Below, in pieces: positions 12,353-21,029 of a stretch of DNA of 64,000 nucleotides. The stretch is from Halichondria panicea (taxonomy: Eukaryota; Porifera; Demospongiae; Suberitida; Halichondriidae): the NCBI RefSeq assembly GCF_963675165.1, contig NC_087387.1:2283501-2347500 (forward strand), given 5' to 3'. Within the stretch, counting starts at the first letter, position 1. Every line of letters starts with the position of its first letter. The notes below the pieces were generated by a model. It was not told where the DNA came from. It saw only the letters and a program-made list of their open reading frames with translations, and did no database searches. The position numbers were made by a program, and so were the translations under genes.

Positions 12353-12940
12353 ACACACACACACACACACATACACGTACCCCCCACACATCCCACACCT
12401 GTATCTCTCACAACTCACCCTCCAACAGACGCTACGGATGTTGTACTGTTGCAGCTGCCCAGACAAGGCCATCTCTTTGACAACCTTGAAATAGCCGGAC
12501 TGGTAGAGAAGTCTGCTGGCTTCATTCCTGAGAAGATGAACTAGTGACATGACCATAACCATGGGAGCCATAACTATAAACTTGTTATGGCACCTTTAGT
12601 GCACCCTAACTACAGTGCAATTGGAAGCAATAGACAATGTCATGTGTATATGTACGAAGCCATGATGATTAAGGCACCATGCATACAAGTTGAGCCAAAG
12701 CATATTCAAGGTAATAGCCTTATCAAACATGTAAACGTACGTATGCGTCTGACCTATACTGGTTACACCAGGGCCTCAATCACGAATAGAACCCAACTAG
12801 AGGCCGGTGCAGTGGTGTACTAAAACGTACCAATCTTCTCTGATATTATTGCCGTCGGAGATGGCCACATTAGGCGACTCTCGACTCTCTTCCATCCCCA
12901 CAATTAGTGCCCAAGATTCCTCCAGAGATTCAACGGCCAT
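2992..12940 (-). CDS. TBC1D5: TBC1 domain family member 5 (Rab7 GTPase-activating protein)
   Basis: TBC1D5 is a Rab7 GAP that works with retromer on endosomes and in autophagy. Exons, in coding order: 12940-12831, 12527-12419, 11674-11585, 11136-11062, 10836-10730, 10011-9871, 9146-9096, 8844-8688, 8350-8235, 7830-7688, 7463-7360, 7212-7096, 6841-6590, 5562-5362, 4153-4054, 3215-2992. Together they give 698 aa (human 795). The catalytic arginine finger is in INQDVVRTFP (Arg about 150) and the glutamine finger in YRQG (Gln about 185). The block LFGREFPLPSVLELWDALLA and the late block ending LLSLAGLKQVRDLL match the human protein closely. The serine-rich tail is divergent. The exon at 7212-7096 is supported only by frame and splice sites. 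An ATG five codons upstream of 12940 is an alternative start. The gene hosts an antisense nested gene at 4394-5170. Confidence 0.93.
3218..3272. repeat. (TG)n microsatellite at a TBC1D5 acceptor
   Basis: This is an almost pure TG repeat. On the coding strand of TBC1D5 it reads (CA)n and runs straight into the acceptor of the last coding exon (acatgcag at 3216-3223). Confidence 0.95.
3407..3626. mobile_element. TACCGTATTAC-ended MITE, family C copy 1
   Basis: It starts taccgtattactag and ends cattcggtata. Internal words such as cgttctggcaaggatc and the paired tttgcg/cgcaaa stretches also occur, in reverse orientation, in the element at 54237-54428. It lies inside a TBC1D5 intron and has no coding capacity. 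Confidence 0.75.
3849..4029. mobile_element. TACCGTATAGC palindromic MITE, family A copy 1
   Basis: The left end taccgtatagcgggtata and right end tatacccgctatacggta are inverted copies, and the second layer, tttcgagggtataaa against tttataccctcgaaa, also pairs. A gcatgcatgcat spacer lies near the middle. Close copies are at 9264-9472 and 35182-35402. It ends 25 bases before TBC1D5 exon 4153-4054. Confidence 0.85.
4394..5170 (+). CDS. RING / TRAF-type zinc finger / coiled-coil / CCHH-finger protein, intronless, nested in TBC1D5
   Basis: A single 258-residue open frame lies on the strand opposite TBC1D5, inside its intron 4154-5361. Residues about 24-61 form a RING-like finger (CSVC, CCGAHFCMSC, CPEC). 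Residues about 83-140 form a TRAF-type zinc finger (YCASRGKGCEWKGCLRELEQH, then CSLGCGERL and HEVDLCP). Residues about 141-215 are a lysine/glutamate-rich coiled coil. The C-terminus is a CCHH finger (C232, C235, H251, H255) resembling the ubiquitin-binding fingers of TAX1BP1/CALCOCO proteins. There is no TRAF-C (MATH) domain. By family knowledge it could be a ubiquitin ligase or adaptor of TRAF type; this is inference. Lack of introns in an intron-rich neighbourhood suggests a retrocopy or compact lineage-specific gene. The start is the first ATG of the frame. Confidence 0.85.
   Translation: MATATGVGGLSCDFVGDPPNVLLCSVCSLPFRDPYLTDCCGAHFCMSCIYPLKNNKGPCPECEQAEFEVMIDRNKLKEVNELLVYCASRGKGCEWKGCLRELEQHQTVGCDCILVVCSLGCGERLPRKNMGEHEVDLCPKRTLEEQVKSLTKQLDAAIAKRLTLEDTVKNAKLKNKELSAKNKELKAANSNQTTIIREQQMRIDELAGMEKAKKELPDMKTQTEKPETEKTCPVCNTRFPGRMKQIDFENHVQLHFRS
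5564..5616. repeat. (TG)n microsatellite at a TBC1D5 acceptor
   Basis: A pure TG run. On the TBC1D5 strand the (CA)n run ends directly in the CAG acceptor of exon 5562-5362. Confidence 0.95.
6321..6378. repeat. (TG)n microsatellite in TBC1D5 intron
   Basis: TG repeat with a few GCG interruptions. The rest of intron 5563-6589 holds only an A/G-rich run near 5790-5830; I see no gene there. Confidence 0.9.
7831..8040. repeat. Purine-rich (GA)n tract
   Basis: About 200 bases of GAGA, GGGA and GGGG. On the TBC1D5 strand it is a very long polypyrimidine tract ending in the ctccag acceptor of exon 7830-7688. Apparent open frames here on both strands are by-products of the repeat. Confidence 0.9.
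9264..9472. mobile_element. TACCGTATAGC palindromic MITE, family A copy 2
   Basis: Ends taccgtatagcgggtata and tataccctctatacggta, with inner inverted words for 'ataaattttcgcgg' and 'cgaacatttat' and a central gcatgcatgcatgg. It lies in the TBC1D5 intron between exons 10011-9871 and 9146-9096. Confidence 0.85.
9551..9866. repeat. Two (CA)n microsatellite blocks
   Basis: CA repeats at about 9551-9620 and 9768-9866. Both carry the same 'actcatgccctacagtcaagacaacacac' neighbour sequence, so one block is a local duplicate of the other. The second block directly adjoins the donor of TBC1D5 exon 10011-9871. Confidence 0.85.
10149..10477. mobile_element. MITE family B copy 1
   Basis: Left end 'tatcgtatatcttctaattt', right end 'ttagaacatatacggta', with repeated internal words of the type 'ttatcggacactt' and 'ccggacaatt'. 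It shares 'cgtatatcttctaatttatcggaca' and the words 'gcatgcagctgcatgc' and 'gcatgctctataaaa' with 25044-25416, which is in the opposite orientation internally. It lies in a TBC1D5 intron. Confidence 0.75.
12300..12376. repeat. (CA)n microsatellite in TBC1D5 intron
   Basis: CA repeat with ATAC interruptions about 40 bases downstream of the donor of TBC1D5 exon 12527-12419. Confidence 0.95.
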
Positions 12941-13759
12941 ACACTGAATACACATCAATTTATATTTATCATTGTAGCTAGCTATGACCTATGTACGTAC
13001 TTAATAGCTAGATCTAGCTAGGTGTAATAGTTTACATGGCACAAGTTTAGACCTACATCTCTAAACTCACCGCTAGACAATAGTCTGAGGATACACGCCA
13101 GGTTAGGGGTACAATGCAGAGTGCTTCTATAATTTTATTTGTGGGCTGCTTTACTGTACTGAGCTGGTAATGATCACCACCAGAGGAGGGTGGACAGGGT
13201 CAAAAGATCACTAATGAATCATCACGTGAGCTTATGTTTTGTGGAGTAAATTTGCAAGTTTGACTGAACGTACATCGCGCCCTGATTCTTGTGACAAAGT
13301 AGCCCCTTCATGTTACTGCTGCTGCAATTTAGCTACTGCGCCCCTCCAGAGAAATCGTGCAGTGCCTAAAAGGGGTGACCTCTCACAAAGGTCGTAGTTC
13401 TGTCATGTCAAACTGACCTCTGACCTTTACAAAGTAGGAGCTACCGTGCTAAGCTGTACTGTAGAGTGAATGTACGTATAGCTCAGCTATATCATCATAT
13501 ATCTAAGTATACTCAGAATAAAAAGGTGGCCTGCTGGCTAGAAAAAAGCTTGATAAAAGTAGGTTCAAGGTTCAAGTATTTTAATAAAGACTACGTCATT
13601 ATTAACTTTTTGGCTTCGTGACCAACCTCCTCTGGATCACCACACTATGAATTAAGTTAACACTTTGTCATGTTATTCGTACCAGAGGAGGTGCGGTGAA
13701 CAATAATTATCTGCCTCGCCCACGCGTATATTTTTGCTGAGATAATCAAAGGCTAATTA

Positions 13760-14098
13760 GGTCACACCAAATTGATCTTATCTTTCACCATAGATAGCAC
13801 ACACTTGATAAGCCCACGTGATCCCGTTTCCAATCCCACTTTCTACACTATCTATGGTTCACGGACTTTTAATCTCCAAAAACAGACCAGGGGCCGGTGG
13901 CAGGCAAAAGAAAAAAGTAATGAATATCATTATAAAACCACAAACTCACAACGCACCACAAAAAGTCACTTTAAAAACATTACAACGTTTTGCTAGATCA
14001 CATGGCTATTCTGACCTCTGATTGGTTTATTTTTTGGGGCATTCTGCAAAAATATGACCCGGAATATCCGTGAAACATAAGATTATTTTGGTGTGGCC
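13760..14098. mobile_element. Inverted-repeat element with GGTCACACCAAA ends
   Basis: The left end 'ggtcacaccaaattgatcttat' and right end 'ataagattattttggtgtggcc' are imperfect inverted copies about 340 bp apart. Inside it, 13809-13857 ('cacgtgatcccgtttccaatccc' to 'actatctatgg') is a copy of the right end of the element at 61191-62093, so one element seems to have inserted into another. No coding capacity. Confidence 0.6.
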
Positions 14099-15200
14099 TT
14101 ACTTGAGCTGCACCTGCACTGTCAGACCTCCTCTGATCGATTATGTACGAAAGTTAGGTGTACATGTATATACCCGATTTTAAAATCACTTTTTTCTTTT
14201 CCGTCACCTGTCACTGCTCATCCTGACTGCAAATCCCCTTTGCCAAAGCTGTCTTTTATCAGTCATATTTTTTTATAATGTTGTTTCACTGACTCTGGAA
14301 TTCCCTACCACGTAGTGTAGATCTACCGGTAGTTTCTGCACTTTTGGTGCATGTACCTAATGCACTTCTAATAGTTTTGTGCGGGATTGTTGATCTTTTG
14401 TTTGAATAGGGTCAGATATATAAAAGCAAATACACAAATACTACATCATGTGTGCGAGCCTGGTTTTGTATCAGTTTTAGCTGTTGATTGAATCAAATCC
14501 AGAGGGATCCTGAAAAGGCAAATTTGTAACACTCTAGCTCCATTCTGTCTCTGCATGAAGACAAGGTAGAAATTGTTGACAAAGAATGTACTTCAGTGCC
14601 TACTGGGGAAATCTAGAATCGCCAGTTTCAGTGTTTGGTACAGCCGGGGACATTTGCTAGCATATAACGAGTCCAATTGGAGATTAGAATTTGATCTTGC
14701 TTTGTGCCAAGTTTGAAGTTCTTCATACATTTCATGTATGCAACCCCCATATCACCATATCAGTATATAATGGTCACGTCAAAATCCTGCATGCATGGTG
14801 TTCCTTCAGATTTTTAAGACTCGTTCGTCTGGGATCGTTGTCAATAATTATGCCATCTTTAATTTAATAGTTAACTATAGGTCACTGTCCATAAAATCTT
14901 ATGTATGATCACCACTGCTAATTAATCTTAGTGGTCAGGGTGTTTATCAGATAAATTCTTCTATCAAATTTCCTGGCTCATCACTCACATCCATTTTCAA
15001 GATTAGTTCTACTGTATTAAATCCTGCGGTTGTAAAGCACTTCACTATGCACGGGGGAAGAGCATTCTTCATTAGTTACTGTGCTTCCTTTTCAGCTTTG
15101 GAAAAGGATGAAGCCAGTTTCCACAAAATGTGTAAGTTTGACAAAAGCCAGCCAACAAACCATAGTTGATGTAATCACAGTTACCCCTCTAATCTATAAT

Positions 15201-15378
15201 TACCGTATTTCGTGGAAGATTAAAAGCGAATAAATTTTGTATGTAGACTGCTTACCGGAAACACTCCCAGGTCATGCTTTCAATCTTTGCACGGTATATA
15301 GCATATAATTCTGGACTGCTGGATTGCTAAACCCACAAAAACAACAAAATTAATATCAAAATTTCGCGCTATACGATA
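15201..15378. mobile_element. TACCGTAT-ended MITE, family D copy
   Basis: Begins taccgtatttcgtgg and ends 'atttcgcgctatacgata'. It shares 'gactgcttaccggaa', 'aatctttgcac' and 'ggattgctaa' with 37602-37928. Confidence 0.7.
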
Positions 15379-16279
15379 TTGTTTAATGTATAGTCAAAGT
15401 CTCCCATTATTTTCTGGTATTACATTAACCTATGGTAGCTACCTTTGTATTAGCAATAGGCTAGATACGAGACTAGGTCAAGACGTATAAACAGGAGCTT
15501 GAGATCTGTGAGTCGAGTATGCTCTTTATGACAACACAAAATTAATATGACAACTGTTTACTACATCTATTTATGGGCATCGAGGGCAGACTACAATAGC
15601 CTCAGCTCACCTTGAAGCTTCAGCTCAGTAGAGCGTGCAAATAAAACAACAGGGATTGGAAATGACTAAGAGGAAGAGTACAGCTAGAGGAGGTCGGACA
15701 TGCATTATGGGGTGCTGTTTGAGTCAATATGCCCAACTATCATAACTACACTGCCGCCACTTTTAGAAGCTAAGCCGCCGCCGCCACCAACTAAACATTA
15801 TTACTTTTGGCACTATTCCCCTCTCATACTCAATGCTTACTGTCATCATTGGCTTCTAAGAAAACCGGTATGATGCGGGACTATTACGCATATGATCAGC
15901 CGGCAATAAGTACTCATGCAAGAGGAATTAACAACTCGAGTCCGAGGGCCCTCAGCAGAAATTTTCGTGGCTTTTAATATTTGTGTTTCAATGCCAGTAT
16001 CACACCCACCAATATAGCTTTGCATGTGAAAGACCGATCATGGGAGTTTATCCCGGTTTTAATTTTTGCGCGTCTTTTGTCTGCCCTTGAAAAACATGAA
16101 ATTTCCCGCTGTATATATGGTACATTGAGCTATGTACTAACAAGTCACCTAGAACAAAGCGGCATATCAAACTAAGATAAAAGTATGTATTGTAGTGACA
16201 GATTAAAGGCCGATTAAAGTTGCTAGAAAGTAAGTAAAATAGCTAGTGTCTAATAGTAACTCTCACTCGTGTACTAGAT

Positions 16280-17807
16280 CTAGTTGAACTTTACTTGACC
16301 TCTTAGAGTAGAAACAAGTTGTGGCTGTTGTTGGTAATATCCTTGATTTCCAAGATAATGAACTTTTTCTGCCTCTTTTTTATGAACTCTGGTTACCATC
16401 GTCACAAGATCTTCATCTTTGTAATATTTTTCAAGAATGCTACAAAGTTTTTGTATGTACGACGCACCAAAATCTGGGTGTCTTGCTGCTGAGGTTTCAA
16501 ACGAAGAGGCAAATCCATAAAAAAAGTCACTGTCACGAGGAAGAGATGGCGTACCTGTGTCGAGACTTTCAACCAGAAGAGGAGAATTAGTTGGTGAGTT
16601 TTCCATAGAATCAACTGTTGATGGTCTGGCCCTGCCTTGGCAAGCTTGAATGAAAAATATTTTGGGCTTTTGATGCAAATACTTTTGGCAAGGATATTGG
16701 GGATCAACTAGAGCTCGAGAAATGTCTGCTATTTTGACTGTACTTCCATCCAGTCCTTGTATTGTACCTTCTCCTCCGTGTGCCAGGATGCAGCAAATAA
16801 AGCTGTCAGGATTTGATTCTTTGTTGGCATGCTCAACAACTGTGGTGAGTATATCCGCTGCTGTTGCTAAATCATCTACAGACTCGACGACATATCCCAA
16901 TGTCCTGATGGCCTTTTCCAATGCCTCCTTGTCCCTGTCAGATCCATCTCTAGGATTCTTTGGATATTTGACATTATTAATGATCAGGGCTCTTCCGTGT
17001 GGTTGGCTGTTTGTTGTGTACGTGTAAGGTGGTTCGGTAGGGCCACCTATAATTACCAAAATAGGAGAGTGAAAAACATAAATACAAACAAACTATAAGA
17101 TTTGGCGGTTTAGAATGCATGGTTGAAACATATACATACACTCACCGCCGTCATATCGTTCAATGTGCTCACTAGCTGGACTATCACACCGCTTTCTCTT
17201 TCGAGCTGCAGGCGAAAGCATATTGTTATTTCTTTGCTCTTAAGAATATAGTGATGCAGCATGCATGTATATGCATGTGGGTACTTTACGTGGCTTGGCT
17301 TACCATCAAGCTCTAACTTAGTATATAAATACCTATAGCTATATGCATGTGTTTTCTCAAACAGAATATTAAACTATTTTTACCTTCAGTCTTTTTTGTA
17401 GAACTAGGTTTCCATTTCGAAGGCACTGCGAAGGAACACAATCATGGTCATGCATATAGTTACTTCCATAACACGTGCAGTACTAAATTCAAAAGCAATG
17501 ACATGCCTCAGTTGGCATGCATGTGTTTTAGAAACTCACCGTATTTTGTTGCTAGTTGGTTTGCTAGTTCATCGTGTGATACTGATGGTTCTCTCAAAAC
17601 GTCAATAAGTACTTCCCAGGTGAGAAGTTGCATTCGAAGAACAGCAGATATCATTGCTGTAAGTGCATCTAGTGGGTCTTTGTTAATGCTGTCGATTGCA
17701 CTTATATCAAACTCTTCAAGATGCAGTGCCCTTCCTATATGCTTCCATTTCATTTGTGCTGTTATCAGCTCTGTTACTACCACATGGAGATCTGGTACTT
17801 CTGACAT
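16280..17807 (-). CDS. Death-domain caspase
   Basis: Cysteine protease of the apoptotic caspase family with an N-terminal death domain. Exons: 17807-17540, 17425-17384, 17205-17146, 17046-16280, giving 378 aa. Residues 1-89 show a death-domain pattern (WKHIGRALHLEEFDISAID at the core). A basic stretch, RKRKR, lies in the linker. The caspase domain has GRALIINN (Arg about 142), the catalytic His in LAHGGEG (about 213) and the catalytic Cys in QACQG (about 258). Asp-containing candidate processing sites follow (STVD, ESLD, RDSD). The usual SWR of the substrate pocket is replaced by AAR, and the following GSW by GAS. The exon start at 17807 is preceded by an AG acceptor, suggesting a 5' noncoding exon; if unspliced, the frame could begin at 17828. 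Death-domain caspases are known from early-branching animals. The paralogue type is not determined. Confidence 0.92.
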
Positions 17808-17958
17808 CTGTATATACAAATGAGGCAAACCAATTTCTTATACTGCATGCAGTAACAATATTGCTTGACTTACTTTGTTGCAGTAAGTTACTTCTTCTGC
17901 CTTGTTGGACTACATGCATGTATACCCGCAGTTACTACCTCTATATAGTTACTATAGC

Positions 17959-18117
17959 ATGTATAAAGGGGGTGGGATATTATATGCATGCATGGTGGGT
18001 GCAGGTGCATGTGCACAAATGGGGTGGAATATAATTTATGCATTGTGCATGCATGTGTGCATATGCACACCATGAATAAATAATATTGTATTCCACACCC
18101 CCTTTATATGCATGCAC
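17959..18117. repeat. Inverted TATAAAGGGGGTG repeat with TGCATGCA filler
   Basis: 'gtataaagggggtggg' at the left faces 'ccacaccccctttatat' at the right. The centre is rich in TGCATG words. It is followed by a direct duplication of 'atgtaattattccatgcacc' (18130-18172). Nature unknown; a MITE remnant is possible. Confidence 0.45.
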
Positions 18118-18389
18118 CCATGCACCATGGATGTAATTATTCCATGCACCCACCATGTAATTATTCCATGCACCTCCTTGTAAAGTATTTTACAAGACCC
18201 CAAGTGGGGAATATTTGTGGAGTGAAATAGCTGATTGCAAAACATTTCGTTTCTTCGAAAAAAACCACATAACTGTATTTAAATGAGTTAAGAGTCAATC
18301 CATTTTCTTCAATCCAATCGCAATATGTTTCTGTGTATTAACGAAAAATCCTCGTTTTGTACATATATATACGCAGGACATGAGTGCTT

Positions 18390-18640
18390 GCGAAACTTTG
18401 TCGATGTATAAAAGGAAAAACAAAGGACCTAGCACAGAGCCCTAGCTGAGGAACACTTGAGATAACAGGCAGAATTAACACATGCATGATTCCACTCCAT
18501 CCAACACAACCGCCTGTTGTCGACCCGTCAAGTAATTTCTTATCCACTGAATGAGATAGGGATTGATTAAATCAACACGCCAATGAATTAGGGTTGAGTG
18601 AGGGACCTTATTGAAAGCTTTGCTTATAACATACCTCATG
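18390..18640 (-). pseudogene. Degenerate LINE reverse-transcriptase fragment
   Basis: Reading the minus strand and allowing frameshifts, the order of motifs is that of a non-LTR retrotransposon reverse transcriptase: AFNKVPHSTLIHW (18622-18581), WIRNYLTGRQQAVVLDGVES, then VPQ, then GSVLGPLFFLLYID (18440-18400). In-frame stops and a shift of about four bases between VPQ and GSVLGP break it. It is a short relic without endonuclease or ends, so the clade (CR1/Jockey/RTE-like) is not decided. Confidence 0.75.
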
Positions 18641-19109
18641 ACCTTGGTCCGCAGCCTCCAGTATATAGTGTGTGAAAGAAATCAGTGAATTTCCATGCTG
18701 TGAAGCCCCATATAGTTCCGAAAGGAGTGAGTGCATGACATGACTTGCAGGAGTGCATGCATGAAGGGGAGTAAGTAACTACTATATACGCCCATACAAA
18801 GGTGTTGTTGTCTGACTCTGTCATACTGCATGTGTGTCACCCATCTCAAGTAGGCTGTACAATCGCACTCAAAACAGTGTGGTGTAGTGCGCAAGCACAT
18901 GCGTAGAGTTTCTGATTGTAGCCTGCCTGCCTTAGCCATGCATACAAGTGATATAATTAAAAGCTCATCTGCATGTCTTTTAATGTATTAGTAGCCTCGT
19001 GAATCATAATTATTGATGGGTCTTACGGTCTTATGGCCTTGTGAAGAAACATTGATTGATAGGCAGTATAGCCTGAAGCTTTTCATGCAGGACGCAATAA
19101 AATAGCTTT

Positions 19110-19285
19110 ATACCGTAGCGCATAACACATTGCGCATGACGCATTGAAAATCGTCACATGACGCATAGCATATTGCGTATTACGCATTGGAAATCGCCCC
19201 ATAGCGCATAGGAAATTGTCGCATATAGCACGTAGGAAATTGTCGCATATAGCACGTAGGAAATTGTCGCATATAGCGCATAGTA
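19110..19285. repeat. CGCATA minisatellite, 24-bp unit in its clean part
   Basis: The 24-base unit 'gcatatagcacgtaggaaattgtc' is repeated exactly at 19221-19244 and 19245-19268. It is flanked by decayed versions built from 'gcgcata', 'attgcg' and 'gaaa(a/t)tcg' words back to about 19110. Confidence 0.8.
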
Positions 19286-19911
19286 CATATATATAGCGCG
19301 ACCTTCAGGGCCACCGTAAATATTCCCTACACCTGTCCGAATATTTCGAATGTGTGAAGTGATGGGACTGACTTGTGCTGAACAAGCAGATATGAATAGG
19401 TATAAAACTAGAAACTCAAGTAGCCGCCATGACTGAATATCTGATTATCTGGAAAAGACACAATCCATGCACTAAAAAGCATGGAAACAAGAAAGCAGGA
19501 GAGAACCGCAAGGAAATCTGTTACGACATGCATGACTGTATATGTGGCGCGAACTAGCTGCATGGTATTGTGATGTTGCCTACATAATTATGCATATACA
19601 GTATACAATACACATTTTGGGGGAGTCCCCCAGACAGTTTGGGGGACAAAAGTCTCCTAATATCAATGTCAATAATTATAGGTTTAATATCTGTAGCGAT
19701 GCGATCAAACCGTTGCTATAAATTATAATGGTTGTTTTATACGCCATAATTTAATGTCTATTGCCAGAGGGTTTTGGGGTTAGTGCATCTGTGCAATAAA
19801 TTAAGGCTCACTCCTTCATCCATGCAAGCCATCAACATTTATCTCTCGAGCTGGTTTGTAGCAGCTGTGGGGAGGATGTTAAGTTTTTGTGCATTTATAT
19901 AGGGAGTGCAT

Positions 19912-20007
19912 GCATGGGAATGATTGGCTTGGACGTAGAATGTTGTATAGTCTACGGGATCGTATATGTATATACAACATTCTGCGTCCAAGCCAATCAT
20001 CCATGCC
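19912..20007. repeat. Long near-perfect hairpin (inverted repeat)
   Basis: The arm ending at 19949 (atgattggcttggacgtaga, then atgttgtata) pairs with 19971-20000. About 30 consecutive pairs contain a single mismatch that would be a G-U wobble in RNA, and the loop is 21 bases. Pairing resumes beyond a 2-base bulge (catgg/ccatg). It could be a small-RNA precursor or a tiny MITE. No expression evidence is available. Confidence 0.75.
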
Positions 20008-20848
20008 AATGTTGAAAGCTTGTGATGTGTAGATACCGGACTATACTGTCTGCGATATCTTCAAAGAGATTTCTAGACTCAGCCATCTACTCAGGGTTTT
20101 TTTTCTGTTACTATCGTTTGTTTATCGTAGTACTGTTCTGATGGTATGCCTCAAAACCATGCATATATGCTGCGTAGCAATTCAATTCCCACAGGAACCA
20201 CAAATATACTTTAAGTGATTTGACATGCAGTTTGGAGGTGGGATTGTTTCTCCAGAGGTCAAATTTCTGTAATGCCATAATTATACAGAACTGACCATCA
20301 GTGCAATAATTATCATAATTATTGGCAGTGCATTTCCTTTGATCTCACGATCAGATTATGTCAAAAGGCAACAACTATATACTTAGTTTACTATATTGAC
20401 GGACACATGCATTTGAAGAACAAAGTTTTGGCCTTTAATATACAGAGGTGGCCTTAATTTGTTGTTCTGTACACAATTAAGTCATTTGGGACTTTTATAA
20501 TTAGGTATAGTTGGCCTTTGTTGAGGGGTTGTTCTGTACCTCAATTGGGACTTTTATATCGTATAGTTGCATGCATGCATGGCCTTTCTTCGGGGGTGGT
20601 CATAAGAGGGGTTCCACTGCACCACATTAAAGGAAGGGGGACGCTCATTTTGGCAAGGATATGATGAAATCGTGGAAGCCTTTAGAACATCAATAAGATG
20701 GTAATGGACTTGACATATGTTAGGACGAAACTGTAGTCTATACATAGCTATACATGCAGTGCCGTAATACTATAGCTATATATAGCTTGTAACTACAATA
20801 CAAACTGCTATATCGGCTGAGAACTTAGTTTGAGTAAAATAGCTGTGT

Positions 20849-21029
20849 ATGATGTATAAGCTCGTTGCATGTGTCCTAATTCTGTTTGCACTTATGCAAA
20901 AGGCAGTACAAGATGGCAACTGTCCTGACTGTGGAGTACCTACTGCTGAGGCTTTCATTACAAGCACCTTTTCCAGCAGTGTTGATAGAACCAGACAGAG
21001 ACGACAAGCTGCAATAAATCTGGAGCCTG
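20849..21029 (+). other. Receptor kinase exon 1: signal peptide and basic cleavage site
   Basis: Residues 1-60. A hydrophobic signal sequence ([13 protein letters not shown]) is followed by a short CPDC segment and RTRQRRQ at about 47-53. RQRR fits the furin-type RxRR consensus, so the mature receptor may start there. The exon ends in phase 1. Confidence 0.8.

Larger units (their letters stand above)
12941..16279. other. Intergenic region between TBC1D5 and the caspase gene
   Basis: No coding exon can be supported on either strand. The region contains two inverted-repeat elements listed separately (13760-14098 and 15201-15378), a fragment shared with an element at 62048-62093, and repeated 'ccagaggaggt' words near 13180 and 13680. 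It should contain the TBC1D5 promoter at its left end. Confidence 0.6.
17829..20848. other. Intergenic region between divergent caspase and receptor kinase
   Basis: No live gene is visible. It holds an inverted CATGTATAAAGGGGG-type repeat (about 17959-18117), a dead reverse-transcriptase fragment, a CGCATA minisatellite, a long hairpin at 19912-20007 and a repeat of 'ttgttctgtac...ttgggacttttat' words (20460-20560). Both gene promoters must lie here. Confidence 0.6.

Noticed and set aside
3218..12376. CA/TG runs considered as a CRISPR array or telomere-like repeats
   Set aside because: They are simple dinucleotide microsatellites without spacers, typical of animal introns.
17347..17823. 158-codon plus-strand frame
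   Set aside because: It is the complement of the death-domain exon and linker exons of the caspase; the minus-strand reading shows a known fold.
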